Below are positions 36,127 through 47,214 of a stretch of 64,000 bases of DNA, piece by piece. Both the position numbers and the translations under genes were made by a program. Each line of letters begins with the position of its first letter. Position 1 is the first letter of the stretch. Source of the stretch: Golubevia sp. BC0850 (Eukaryota; Basidiomycota; Exobasidiomycetes; Golubeviales; Golubeviaceae); assembly GCA_012976225.1 (NCBI GenBank), contig JAAVVG010000019.1:558001-622000 (forward strand). Reading direction: 5' to 3'. The notes beneath the pieces were generated by a model that did not search any database, was not told where the DNA came from, and worked only from the letters and a program-made list of their open reading frames with translations.

Positions 36127-37427
36127 TCAAAGCGTTGCTTCAACCTCCATCAATTTCTCAAACCTTTTCTTTGCCTCCACACCTTCTCTCTCCCCCGTCG
36201 CTGGCAACGGAGCTCTAGGTCTTCCACCATACCCTCTCAAAGAATTCAGCAGACTCTTGTGTCCTGGAACTCCAGTTTTTCCCAGTTCCCATTCGGCAAG
36301 AGCAATCGTCTGTTGAAGAGCTTTAGCCTTGTCAAACGCTCCATCTTCAAAGAGTTCGCATAGCTTGACTACTGATTTCGGAGCTAAATTTCCCATTCCT
36401 GTGATGGTACCCATTGCGCCACAGGACAGAGCTCCTAGAAGATAGTCCGAAGCTCCAGCTAGGATGAAGAACTCCGAACCTGAGACGTCGTGGGGACGGA
36501 GAGCTGATTCTCTGGAGCTGGAGAGGCGGTAAAAGATGGAGAGAAAGAGAAGGAGAGTCAGTAGCAAGTTCGACTCTTCTTTAAGATTCTGCTTGATAAT
36601 GACTCACATCTTGGCAACTGAATGGTCAGTATGCTTGACTCCTCTGATGTTAGGATGATGAGAGAGTTCCGAAATCGTCTCAGAGCTCAAATCGATTCCC
36701 GAGCAAACTCCAGGATAAGAGTAAATGACGATTGGGAGCTTGGACTTGTCAGCCACTGATTCGAAGAATTCAATGGCTGTCCTTTGGTTCAATTGACCTG
36801 GATAGTAGGAAGAGGGTAGAACCAAAGCGTAGTCTGCTCCGTTCTCAGAAGCTGACGCGATGGATTTGATGGCCGATGAAGTTGAGTGACCACCTGCTCC
36901 AGAGATCAAAGGTAAAGCTGAAAAGCCAGACGAATCCAGAGTTTGACGACCTGTGCGAATCAGCTGGGAAGGGAAAGAGAAGGGAGACGAGGCATGTGAG
37001 ATGATGCAGGGCAGAGTCCGGAATGTCATTCCTCTTCTTCCCACTTACCAAGTTACGTTCTTCATCGGTCAAAGAGACGGCCTCTCCAGTAGATCCGAGG
37101 ACTACGATTCCGCTGACTCCAGACGAAGCTACGAATTTGATATGGTTGATGAAAGTGTCTAGATCCAAGGATTGTTCTTCGTCATCTTTGAAGAAGGTCA
37201 TCACAGGCACTGTAGAAAGCGATGAAAAGACAAGGCAAAAAAAAGAGGAGAGTAAAATGAGCTTGAAGTGAAGGTGAAGAAATCTTCCACCAATGCGAGC
37301 AACAGTGCGTAAAGGCTTCAGTCCGGAGAGAGACAGAAGAGATGCTGTACTGACCATAGACGCCTCTCTTCAAAGACCGAAGGTTGCTCGAAGTTGAATT
37401 GTTTGTAGAAGTAGAAATTGGAGTCAT
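36127..37427 (-). CDS. DapA/HOGA-family class I aldolase (dihydrodipicolinate synthase-like)
   Basis: Four minus-strand exons join in phase: 37355-37427, 37049-37209, 36608-36963 and 36127-36517, giving 326 residues, the usual size for the family. The TIM barrel shows GVYGVPVMTFF at the start and GIVVLGSTGEAVSLTDEER, the substrate-loop signature. GADYALVLPSSYYPGQ and the catalytic strand IVIYSYPGVCSGIDL follow. The Schiff-base lysine should be the one in NIRGVKHTDHSVAKM. Fungal relatives are pyruvate-dependent aldolases such as 4-hydroxy-2-oxoglutarate or L-keto-deoxy-acid aldolases (known). The exact substrate cannot be read from sequence. Fungi do not use the DapA lysine route, so a catabolic role is more likely (inference). 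A sugar transporter lies head to head 336 bases away. Confidence 0.85.
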
Positions 37428-37763
37428 TCGTTGTTAGAAGTTGAGATGGTAAAAGGTAGAGAAGAGAAAGAATCCAGCTGGACACTACTATCCGATTAAT
37501 CCGAATCCGAATTCATGGCCACGTAATTTTCGGCTCTTCCTTTCCCTTCTTTTCCTTCTCTGATCTCATCTCAAGATTCGGATTCGGCAACCTGCTCATC
37601 TACAAATTATAGGCCTCACTTTCAATCCTTGCCGAAGCTAGTAGAGATAGATAGAGAGAGAGCAGTTCATTCGGGAAGAGGCCAAGCTGGGTTGGAAGGC
37701 TTCAAAAGAGAAAGACAATCTCTCTTTCTACTCGACCCTCCCTCTATTCTCCAATTCTCAACC
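37428..37763. promoter_or_regulatory. Shared upstream region of aldolase and sugar transporter
   Basis: These 336 bases separate two divergent starts. CT-rich runs flank the transporter start. No specific site is recognised. The layout would allow joint control of a transporter and a catabolic aldolase, which is inference. Confidence 0.4.
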
Positions 37764-40285
37764 ATGAAGATTAAACAACTCTCTTCTAGGTTCACTCGCT
37801 CGCAAGACTCTTCTCCTTTCGCTGCTCCAGAGGAGGTAAGTTGCCGTATCTTCTCTGTCTTGATTTCGACATCGTTCAATTCTAGTCTTCTTCTCCCTTC
37901 ACTGACCGCGCGCTACCCTCTCATCTTCAACTCTATTTACAGGTGTACTCTTGGAGGCTATGGTTCATGATGTTGGTGAGTGTTCCATCTCGGTTGTCCG
38001 ACACTGAAGGTGCACCTCTATAACTTCTTCTTCTTCTTCTCGGTCTCTCTTTTATTTGCTTTTCTACCCTTCCAAAGTCTGCTGCATTCGCTGCTGGTAA
38101 TTTCGGATACGATGGGTGAGCTCAACGACTCGTGATCATCTTTAGAATCGTCTCCACAAAACTCTCGGCCTCTCATTGACCCTCTCCTCAATTCACTCGT
38201 CGCTTCTCAGAGCCTTCATTGGTGGAACTCTCAAACTGGAATCCTTCAAAAATGAATTCGGACTGACCGACGCTCAAGGTCCTGAGAAGCTGGCTCAATT
38301 GTCAAGCAACATCGTCTCGACTTTTCAAGGTTAGTCAGCTCATGTCGAACTCTTCCCATTCCTGTTCCCTCTCATCTGATTGACCTCTACTTACCTTCTT
38401 CAACAGCCGGGTGTTTCTTCGGAACTCTTCTGACCTATCCACTAGTCGAACGCATAGGAATGAAACCATGCCTCATCATCTCATCGATCACTTTCTGCCT
38501 TGGGGCAATTCTTCAACTCTCAGCAACTGGTCACGTAGCTTTGATCTATGCAGGAAGAGCTCTAACAGGTCTAGGAGTTGGAAACGGTTATATGGTGGCT
38601 CCAGCCTATGTCTCTGTCAATTCTCCAGCAACCGTCAGAGGGAAGATGGTTGGACTTCTGGAGACGGTTTATCAAGGCTTTTCCGTCATTGGCTTCTGGA
38701 TCAACTATGGAGTCAACGAGAACATCCCTGGATCTTCCTCTTCTCAATGGAAAATCCCAGTCGGCTTTCAACTGCTGCCTGGAGTGCTTCTTGGAGTCTT
38801 GATGTGCTTTCAAGTCGAGGCTCCGAGATGGCTGATGCAGAAGGACAGGAAGGAAGAAGCTCAAAAGAGTCTCAGTTACTTAAGGAATCTACCTTTGGAT
38901 CATCCTTATGTAGCTTTCGAGATTCAACAGATTGAAGACCAGCTGGAAGAAGAAAAAAGACTGGGAAGTCATGAAAGTTTCTTGAACAAGTGCAGGGAAG
39001 CTGTGGGCGAATCTAATCGATGGAGACTGTTTTTGGGAGTTGGAATGATGCTATTCCAGAACTTGAGTGGCATAAACGCTTTGAACTACTACTCTGCTAC
39101 CCTGATTTCCAACATTGGATTCCAAGGGACATCGTGAGTTGAACACTCGAGGGCAGCTTCTCCTTTCTGCGACTTCTATAGTCTCCCACTCACCCAGTCC
39201 CTTCTTTGTCCTCTCTTGATCGATTCTATCTCTTTCCCTTTCCGCAGTGTCTCCCTTCTCGCAACTGGTGCTTACGGTCTTCTCAAGGCTTCAGGAACTC
39301 TCATCTACATGCTTTTCTTCGTCGACACTTGGGGAAGACGGAAAGCATTACTCTTCTCCTCCGTAGGAGCCGCTTCTGGAATGCTGTATCTCTTTGGATA
39401 CACTACCCAAGCCAACACTTTCGTCTCTCAGCCTCCTAGAGATGCTGGGGCGATCTTTGGGTTGGTGGCGTTTTACTGGTTCACCGTGAGTCTCAAGGTC
39501 TGGAATTCCCTCTCAGCTGGAAAGTGTCGAATGTACTCTTGATTTAGCGCCTAATCCATCTCGCTTTCACTTCTTTTTCCTCAGTTACACTATTCGTACG
39601 GGTGGAACGGAATTCCTTTTATGTATTGCTCTGAGATCTTCCCAGGTCAGATTAGAATGCTTTGCATTACTATCACGACGTGCTCACAGGTGAGTATCTC
39701 TAAGCTGAAATAAGAGCTGTAAGTCTGACTGACTGACCACATTCTCATTCTCATTCTCATCCTCATTCTCATCCTCATTCTCCCGATCCCGCTTCTCTTC
39801 ATCCATCCCCGCTCTCTCAGTGGCTGTTCCAATTCATGATCGTCTACTCTCTTCCATACATGGTGCTCAACATCAAATCCTACACTTTCTTCTTCTTTGG
39901 AATCTCTACCGTCTTCGCTGGAATCTTTACCTGGTTCTTGGTTCCAGTGAGTCTTTAGTCAAAGCGAGAACGTCTTCTTGACTAAGTCTTACGTCTCCTG
40001 ATCCCAACTCCTCCTCTTACTCGTCATCAGGAAACCAAAGGTGTCTTACTTGAAGACATGGATCTACTCTTCTCGAATCACACCACCGCACGAAAACAAC
40101 GAAGCCTTTTCGATCAAGCGATTGGGAATCGAGCTGCAACTATCGCTGTCTCGAGTGGAGTCAACGTCGTTCAAAACGATGATTTCCATTCAATCGAAAG
40201 GAGAGATCAACTCTCAACTACAACTGAAGAAAAGAAGAAAGGTGGAGATGAAGAGCTCAGCAGAAGCTATCAGGATTTAGCTTGA
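37764..40285 (+). CDS. MFS sugar transporter
   Basis: Nine exons join in phase: 37764-37835, 37943-37975, 38078-38115, 38211-38329, 38407-39133, 39248-39485, 39585-39689, 39821-39946 and 40031-40285, giving 570 residues. It has the fungal sugar porter plan of 12 helices. Signatures are GYDGAFIGG after helix 1, GRALTGLGVGNG in helix 4, EAPRWLM before the central loop, NLSGINALNYYSATLI in helix 7, DTWGRRKALL, and VPETKGVLLEDMD at the end of helix 12. Sequence around GRALTGLGVGNGYMVAP is close to quinate/lactose/hexose porters; the sugar cannot be named. The cytosolic tail is long (about 80 residues) and ends in Glu/Lys-rich sequence. Exons 2 and 3 are short (33 and 38 nt). Confidence 0.9.
39738..39782 (+). 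repeat. Hexamer microsatellite in sugar transporter intron 7
   Basis: An imperfect cattct/catcct array of about seven units lies just before the pyrimidine tract of the acceptor at 39820. It may vary in length between strains. It should not alter the protein. Confidence 0.8.
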
Positions 40286-40318
40286 TCCTAATCTATGAAA
40301 CTCAAAGCCTTACCTCTT

Positions 40319-40362
40319 CTATTGCTCTATTCTCCAAATCCTATTGCTCTATTCTCCAAATC
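40319..40362 (+). repeat. Two perfect 22-bp tandem copies
   Basis: The unit ctattgctctattctccaaa plus tc occurs twice in direct tandem at 40319-40340 and 40341-40362, starting 34 bases after the transporter stop codon. Confidence 0.95.
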
Positions 40363-40402
40363 GAATACTTCCGTTCACCAACGATTCGTTTTTACCTCTT
40401 CT

Positions 40403-40440
40403 CAGACTGCTCATCTCGAGCGTCTGAGATGAGCAGTCTG
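40403..40440. repeat. Perfect 15-bp inverted repeat with 8-base loop
   Basis: The arm cagactgctcatctc at 40403-40417 is the exact reverse complement of 40426-40440, with gagcgtct between. In RNA it would form a stable hairpin about 120 bases after the transporter stop codon. It may be a 3' UTR structure or the scar of a small element. Confidence 0.95.
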
Positions 40441-41277
40441 CTATCTCTCCATACCTCGCTCGTCCTCTTTCCAGGACCTTCTTCTTGTCCATCCCTTATC
40501 TCTCCCCCTTTTGCTCTCGATTTCGTTTCTGCACCCATCGGTGTCTCTCTATCTCAAAGTCTCACTCTCGTATCGGCATCTGTTGTAAACCCATCTCAAA
40601 TCAAGTCTCCTGTAATCTTCAACCGAAATTAAATTCGCACAATAAATCAAACTGCAACTTTCGCACTTCTGAATCTCTTGGGTTACCTATGGCCTTGATG
40701 ATTGTGAATGCAAAATTCTCTGGGATGGTGTTCTAATGGCAATTGAACCAATTTTCCCAGGGCAATTGCTCCCTCTATCCAGCTCCAAGCTTGATGAGTT
40801 GTAGATCATCGTTGCCGCCTTTGATTTGGAAATAGCTAATTCCATCGATGGATGTGTTGAAGTAGAGGAATCTTGAAATTGAAGAAGTTGCTTGTTGAGA
40901 GGAATTCAAAAATAAGAGAAGATTGGATGAGATACGTTCGAGGTTATCAATAGAAGCTGGTTTCGAATGGCACGTTCAGATTTGAATGAAGTCAATTGTA
41001 GGATTTGAAGGCTGAGTTGCGAGTCAAAGACAACTTTAGAACCCAATTGATATCTGCAGGTAGAAAGGCTTGGATTGAATCAAGCGATTGGCTTCGGTAG
41101 AGTCTACTCTGACTTGACTGAATTGGAAGTTGCATGTGGAGAATTGAATCCAGTTGACGCTGACTGATGACAACATTTTGATTAATCAATTCAAGAATCA
41201 GAATTGGAGAATCTCGATTGAGATTCAAGTAAATGTTGGAGTTGCAGATGCTGCCATTGTCATCTCACTTTCAAGTC

Positions 41278-41328
41278 AGATTCTATCCTCATCTGGATTC
41301 TATCCTCATCTGGATTCTATCCTCATCT
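41278..41328 (+). repeat. 17-bp tandem repeat, three copies
   Basis: The unit ggattctatcctcatct is present three times, the first with a one-base change. It lies about 170 bases before the start codon of F-box relic E, so it may sit in its promoter or 5' UTR. Confidence 0.9.
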
Positions 41329-41342
41329 GACTTTTCTTCACC

Positions 41343-41386
41343 TTCTACTTCCTGCCTCATTCCATTCTACTTCCTGCCTCATTCCA
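41343..41386 (+). repeat. 22-bp tandem repeat, two perfect copies
   Basis: The unit ttctacttcctgcctcattc plus ca occurs at 41343-41364 and 41365-41386, just after the 17-bp array. It is pyrimidine-rich like other leader regions here. Confidence 0.92.
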
Positions 41387-41496
41387 TTCAACCAACAGCT
41401 CTTCCTTCATCTACAACCCACTCCAAGTTCACTCCCACTCGATTCCATCACTTGGATCCTACTCCCTCTCATCCCCTTCTCAAGGCGCCTCTCGCA

Positions 41497-41940
41497 ATGA
41501 ACATTGACGATGTCATCCCCTCTGATCTGCTTCTATACATCTTCAAGCATTTGTCTACTAGACAAAGGGTCAAGATTAGAAGGGTTAGAAAGAGCTGGGA
41601 AGAAATGATCAACAAGAACCAACTCTTCTGCAGATATCTCGAGATTGGAGAAATAAGTCTAGAAGAAATAGTTGCAGCAATCAGACAGTTCGATAAGAGA
41701 AGTGGATCGACCTCGAGAGAGGTGGAAGTCAATGTCAAAAGTGCTTATAGGTCAAAAGAAAAGGATCTCTCTGAGATGGTCCAATTACTGGAAAGATCTG
41801 GTACAACTCTGCTGTTCTTATCCCGGAAGCACTGGGACTATCTCACATTACCCTTTTCAAAGTTTCCTAACCTAGTAATCGCACGTTTTGGTTGGTTTTA
41901 CACAGATATGGACATTCAAGTCCTTAGTCTTCTGCTTTGA
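41497..41940 (+). CDS. Truncated F-box protein (relic E)
   Basis: An open frame of 147 residues without an intron. The F-box is clear: IPSDLLLYIFKHLSTRQRVK, then RKSWEEMI. The following block AIRQFDKRSGSTSREVEVNV is clearly related to AINLFDEKSGSTLQEVSL in relic A, so the two are paralogues. It stops at 41940, soon after the first LRR-like strand (FSKFPNLVIARFGWF), whereas relatives continue with several hundred residues of LRRs. No LRR continuation is seen downstream. It could bind Skp1 but would lack a substrate domain. It is either a truncated pseudogene or a short protein that competes for Skp1 (speculation). Confidence 0.65.
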   Translation: MNIDDVIPSDLLLYIFKHLSTRQRVKIRRVRKSWEEMINKNQLFCRYLEIGEISLEEIVAAIRQFDKRSGSTSREVEVNVKSAYRSKEKDLSEMVQLLERSGTTLLFLSRKHWDYLTLPFSKFPNLVIARFGWFYTDMDIQVLSLLL

Positions 41941-42557
41941 ACACTTGTAGCTAAGATTAGGTAGAAGTCGTGATTAGGGTCGAACGACAATCACCTTCGA
42001 GTTGGCGCAAGAAGGACGAATTCGAGAGTCAGTGGCCGAAGGAACTGACAAGGAAGCCGGAAAAGGAAAAAGAAAGATCGAGTCATACTTCTTATCTTCA
42101 CCAGCATTCGCACTCAATGGAACGCAGCGGATTTCTTTTGGCAATCAAGGATGTTTAGGGAGGAACTAGCAATAACAAGAAGTCGAGAAAGAGAAAAAAT
42201 CAATACAAGGTTGGAGAGAGGGAGCGAGAGAGAGAACGGGTCGAGACAGAACCTTCGAAGGAATAAAACGAGTAACATTGTTTTTGAAAGGTCGGGGAAA
42301 TAAGAAAAGAGAGAGAAACGATCCTGAGAGGTGAGTAGAAGGGTAGGGGAGATGGGGACGAGAGGGAAGAACGCAGAGAGGGAGGGGGCTTTCTGAAGGC
42401 TTTGGTTCTGAGCAGAAGGGGACATGAAGGGCAGATGAGGGTCCAGAAGATTTGAAAGTGGGAAATGGAGAAAGTTCTTGAAGAGTAGATCAGAATTGAA
42501 GAAGAACTCAGGGCAACTTTAGATCTTGAAGGTGTTCGTTCTCAAAATGAAATGCCG
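41941..42557. other. Intergenic region after F-box relic E
   Basis: About 600 purine-rich bases that also form the 3' flank of the minus-strand TBL1 gene. No gene or structure is supported. Confidence 0.4.
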
Positions 42558-45500
42558 TTAACCTTGTAAACCACCCAAACTATCCAAATCCAAAACCGCC
42601 AAAGTTTTGTTTCCTTGACTAACAGCGATTCGATGATTCCATTTAGGGCTTCCACTTTTAGAAGTAACCTTCTCTTTCTCCAGATTAGAGATTGAAGGTT
42701 TGATTTCGTCTTCTGTAAGTTGAGATTTATCAGCATCAGTCATTTCAACATCCCCATCTCCATCTACGATAGCTTTGTATTTGGAAGTCGAATTTGAAAG
42801 TTCTCGTCGCCAAGAGAGATCAAAGACTCCTCCTCCTCCTGTATAGTGTTTGACGACGTTTCCGGTCTGAAAGGATGAAAGAGTGAAAGGTTGAGTTAGC
42901 CCAACTTTTACTGAATAGAGTGACTCTGGATTCTATCTTCTCTTTTGTTCACGCGACACGACAACTCACCTCAACATCCCAAACGAAAACTCTGCAATCC
43001 AAACCACCAGTAGCGATCCATCTACCAAGCGGGCTCCAGGCCACACAATAAACCGCCTCATCATGATTCTGAAGAACTCTAAGGCAGGAACCATCCACAG
43101 CATTCCAAATCCTACAAGTATGATCGAAAGAAGTAGTAGCCAAAAGTTTAGGAGGTTGTTGTTGAGATTGACCATTTTCCTTTCCGCTTGTCGTTGAAAT
43201 TGATACAATATTTGAATAGATATTAGAAGGAGACCAAGCTAAAGAATAGAGTTCCCTAGTATGACCTTTAAGAACATGAAGACAAGAAAAGGAAGGTAAA
43301 GGAGAAGCGTTTCGAGTTATCGAATCCTCGTCTTCACCTGGATTTGGAGAATTGGAATCTCGATTTAATTTAATGTCTTCTGAATTTGAAGGTGCAACAG
43401 TTCCTGAAGCAAGAAGATTTGAGGTTGAAGTAGAAATTCCAAGATTTGAACTAGAGCCAGCTAAACCATTTCCAGAATCATTATTAGAATTCTCGTCGTC
43501 TAAATTAGAAGTGTTGATTCCAGTCATACTGGAACTTCTCCTCCTCCTAACTTCTTCCTCCTTAGTTGAATTACTCAAACTTTTCCCAGCAGGAGTTCCA
43601 CCTCTTCTCCCGCTTTTCCCGAGATTTGAATTCCCATTTCCATTAGAGATGACACCCAATTCATTTCCGACGCTCCAAATTCTGGCGGTGTTATCATCAC
43701 TCGCACTAGCTAAGAGAGTAGCAGTTGGATCGAATCTTAAAGCATTGACTTCATCCGTATGACCTCTTAAAGTTCTGACTGGTTTTGAATCTCCAACCCT
43801 CAAGATTTTGAGAGAATTGTCAGCGCTTGCAGTAGCGAAGATGTTATCCAAAGCCAAATTTCTCTTGAAAGGACCACTGAGAGTAGTTGCAGACCTTCGA
43901 GTCGAATGAGAAGCTCCTCCAGCACTTGAAGATGAAGCATCGAAATTAGATCCACTACTTGATTCCAGACTTTCTTGATCTGGATATCCACCTGTTAACC
44001 AATCGACATCTAGAACAGAATCAGAGTGTAGACTGAATTGCTGTTTGACCTTTCCAGATTGCATATCCCAAACAATCGCAGTACCATCTTGACTTCCAGT
44101 GAGGATTTCGGTACCTCTACGATTCCATTTGACTCCGAAGATTGGACCTTGATGCATTGAAAGAACTAGATGTAAATCTCCTTGAGGGGTCCATAACCTC
44201 AGAATTCCATCGTAACTTCCACTTGCTAACAGAGTTCCGTCTGGATTCCAAGATAGAGCTGAAATATCTTTTGAATGAGTTGAAGGAAGATGTTTACAGA
44301 TAGCAGGAGCATCTATCAACTTCTTGTTAGAGTGAGAATCCGTAGAGTTGACTTGAGCAGAGCTAGCCTTGGATTTAGTTGGAGGAGATACGACAGCTCC
44401 ACCACTGCCTTCCGGAACTTCCCAAATCCTAACAGTAGCATCTCCAGCTCCAGAGGCTATTAATCCTGGAACGCTTGGATTCCAAGCAGTAACGAAGACT
44501 TCAGCAGAGTGACCTGTAAGAGCTGTCACTTTACTAGACGGTAGAGTCATGGCGTCATTTTGAAGAGAAGCTGGAAGAGGTGTCAATCTAGAAGGTGGAA
44601 GATTGTCGGGAGGTAACCTTCCACCACCAGCTTTGGGTCCAGGTTTGTTGTTACCCTGCTGTTGAGCGTTCCCACTTGAAGTTGAATTCGTATTCGTCGT
44701 CGTCACTTTCTTCTTCTTGAGTTTTGGGGTTTTCAGCTCAGCTTCTTCTTCTTCATCTTCCCCCATGTTTTCTTCTGTATTCCTTTCCATTGAATCATCA
44801 TTCTCATCTAGTGAATTTTGATTTTTCTTCTTCCCCGCTTTTCCATTCCTTCCATTCGGATTGTTACCACCTTTCTTTCCTAGTCCACTTCCAGATCCAC
44901 TCCCACTTCCATTGACCAATCGGGATTTGGAATTTTCATTTCCATCTTGATCTTTCGATCTCTTCTTGCTTGATGACTCTCCAAGTTCCATATTTTCGTC
45001 TTGTTGATCTTCTAGATCTCTAGATTTCCCTTTCCCTTTGGTAGGTGATGAGGTCGAGTTGTTGTTTGAAGATTTGATTCCATTTATTGATGAATTACTC
45101 CCTTTCCCCATCGTACTTGAACTCCCTTCCGTTTCCCTGTCTCTTTTCAATCTCTTATCCTCTCTAACACCACCGCTACTACTCCCACCAGCAGTCGGAT
45201 TCGAATCTGAAGCAGTAGAAGTTGCAGCTTTCCGTTTCGAATTCGACTCGTTGATTGCAGAAGTTGAAGTTGAAGCAACAGGAGAGGTGATAGATCGATT
45301 TCCCTTGCCATTAAGAGTAGAGGAAGAGGAAGGTTGAGGTGGTGGAGTTGAAGTTTGAGCTGCTACCTCTCTAGTATCTAGATCTCCACCATTCGTTCCA
45401 ATTCCGATACTGCTGGTATTCCTCCTTGTATTAGAAGTAGAGGTCTCAGGTGGTGGTGAAGGTGTTAACCTGGTCCCAGTAGGAGTAGCTTCGAGTTGAG

Positions 45501-46092
45501 ATCCTGGATCTGTAGAAGTTGAGGGTCTGGGAACACCATCGCAGATGTGAGGTGGACCAACCAACCTGAAAGGAGTAGAACAAGGTTTCTGACTTCCATC
45601 CTGCGGAGAGAACAATGCAGGTTGGATGGGCAAAGAAGAGGAGGAAAGGGTAAGCGAAGAATAGGTCTAGTGACTTGGAATTCGCATCCCTCACCCACTA
45701 CACAACCTTTTCAAGACCTGAGATTTTGACAGAGAGTTCTCGAGCATTCAAGCTATAGAATCCAATCATGCGCTCTCTTATCGAGGGTGGTAGAAGTGTT
45801 TGATGAGGTTGAAGATTCTCTGACCAGCAACTCTGCTCCCATCCTGCCCTCTCTTGAACTGAACTTAACGAGTACTCACGGGTCGAACATGTTCTTCGAC
45901 AGCCTTATACAGCAACCCTTTTGTCAAGAAAGTGACCAATTGACCTGGAGGGACGACAGCAGTTGCAGTGATTGGATTTGAATCTAAACTTGCTTCATGC
46001 CTTAAAGAGAAAGCTGAATGATTGAAACCTGAATCTGACAGGTAGTGATAAATTAGAAGATTAATCTCTGCAGATGAGAGTAGTGGTGCCAT
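42558..46092 (-). CDS. LisH/WD40 corepressor subunit, TBL1/Sif2 type
   Basis: Three minus-strand exons join in phase: 45880-46092, 42970-45600 and 42558-42866, giving 1050 residues. The N-terminus INLLIYHYLSDSGFNHSAFSL is a LisH motif, followed by the TBL1-typical PPGQLVTFLTKGLLYKAVEEH. A long disordered region of about 280 residues, rich in Ser, Asn, Gly and Lys, separates it from the WD40 propeller. Blades are clear: VTALTGHSAEVFVTAWNPS, ISALSWNPDGTLLASGSYDG, IFGVKWNRRGTEILTGSQDG, VNALRFDPTATLLASASDD, LYSLAWSPS and VYCVAWSPLGRWIATGGLD. Disordered inserts of 30 to 120 residues also split the propeller. TBL1/Sif2 is the scaffold of SMRT/Set3-type histone deacetylase complexes (known). It is twice the size of human TBL1. 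It is head to head with Rpb6. Confidence 0.88.
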
Positions 46093-46461
46093 ATTGAATG
46101 GCTTTGAACTAAGATGGATGGATGGACTGAGATGGATGATGGATGGTGGAAATTAGGGAATTGTAGATGAGAGGGTTGTGAAGCAGTTGATTGAAAAGGG
46201 TTGAGGTGGTATGGTGTCGAGCAAATTGAGTTGATCCCTACTCTTTTAACTTGAAATTTGAATTAAAGAGAAGGGAAAATCGAATAGATGTCGTTTGATG
46301 GCAGCTGCGTATGGCAGAGAGAGCAGATCCAGATGGAAGCAAAGGAACTCGCAGCCTTCAACTCTACTCAAATCATCATCATCTGCAATTCAATTCTCTA
46401 TTCTCAATTGAAATCATTCAGATCTATTCAGCCAATTAAGTCTTCAATTCCACTCTAAGCA
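46093..46461. promoter_or_regulatory. Shared upstream region of TBL1-like gene and Rpb6
   Basis: These 369 bases separate two divergent starts. It contains ggatggatgg-type purine repeats on the TBL1 side. No defined operator is recognised. Confidence 0.4.
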
Positions 46462-47214
46462 ATGTCCGACAACGAAGGTGGCAATGACAACGAGGAAGCG
46501 TAAGTCTATTCTTCCTTCTCTCCATCCTCCTTCCTCCATCCTCCATCCTCCATCTTCCAAGATGTTCATCTCCATCTGCCCCTCGAAAATCCTCTAATCC
46601 AATCCTTTTCCGTCCCTTGCAGTTACCTAGAGCAATACTCCGACCCAGAAGATTTCCAAGACCAAGACCAAGAAGAACAAGAAGGTGAAGCTGGAGCCAA
46701 CGATGAAAACATAGTTCATTCAAATGCGGGAGGAGGAATGCCTTCAAATGGTACTGGAATGGGAGTACCTAACAATGAGAGAATCACAACTCCTTATATG
46801 ACGAAATATGAGAGAGCTAGGATTTTGGGAACTAGGGCTCTGCAGATCAGGTAGGTTCAGCTTCAGCTTCAGGTTCACGTTCCTTTCTTCGATGGAGATG
46901 CCATCTAGTTAGGAATTCATGGGAAAGAGATCATGGATATGATAGAGCTTATGAAGTAGAAGATGGGAGTCGTGAAGCATAAAGGAGGGATCTCTTTCAG
47001 ATGGTTCTTTTTCTAACTTCCCCTTCCCTCACCCCTTCTCGATTTCAGTATGAATGCTCCGGTCTTAGTTCCTACGGAAGGAGAAACTGATCCATTGGCT
47101 ATCGCCCAGAAAGAATTGCAGGCCAAGAAAATCCCTTTGGTGGTTAGGAGGTATCTTCCGGATGGAAGTTTCGAAGATTGGAGCGTCGGTGAACTGATCG
47201 TTGATGGAGTATAG
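46462..47214 (+). CDS. RPB6: RNA polymerase subunit Rpb6 (ABC23), shared by Pol I, II and III
   Basis: Three exons join in phase: 46462-46499, 46623-46850 and 47049-47214, giving 143 residues, close to the usual size. The N-terminus is acidic ([13 protein letters not shown], then [12 protein letters not shown]), as in all Rpb6. The conserved core is intact: [20 protein letters not shown], then [20 protein letters not shown] and the C-terminal [18 protein letters not shown] with the ELIVDGV end. Rpb6 holds the clamp and assembly interface in all three nuclear polymerases (known). I see no anomaly. Confidence 0.97.

Larger units (their letters stand above)
40286..41496. other. 1.2 kb repeat-rich non-coding stretch
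   Basis: Between the sugar transporter and F-box relic E. It holds three sets of short tandem repeats and one inverted repeat (listed separately), a likely transporter 3' UTR, and AT-richer sequence around 40850-41230. No gene is supported. Confidence 0.5.

Noticed and set aside
43352-45337. Long plus-strand frames opposite the TBL1-like gene
   Set aside because: They are antisense shadows of low-complexity Ser/Asn codons in the real gene.
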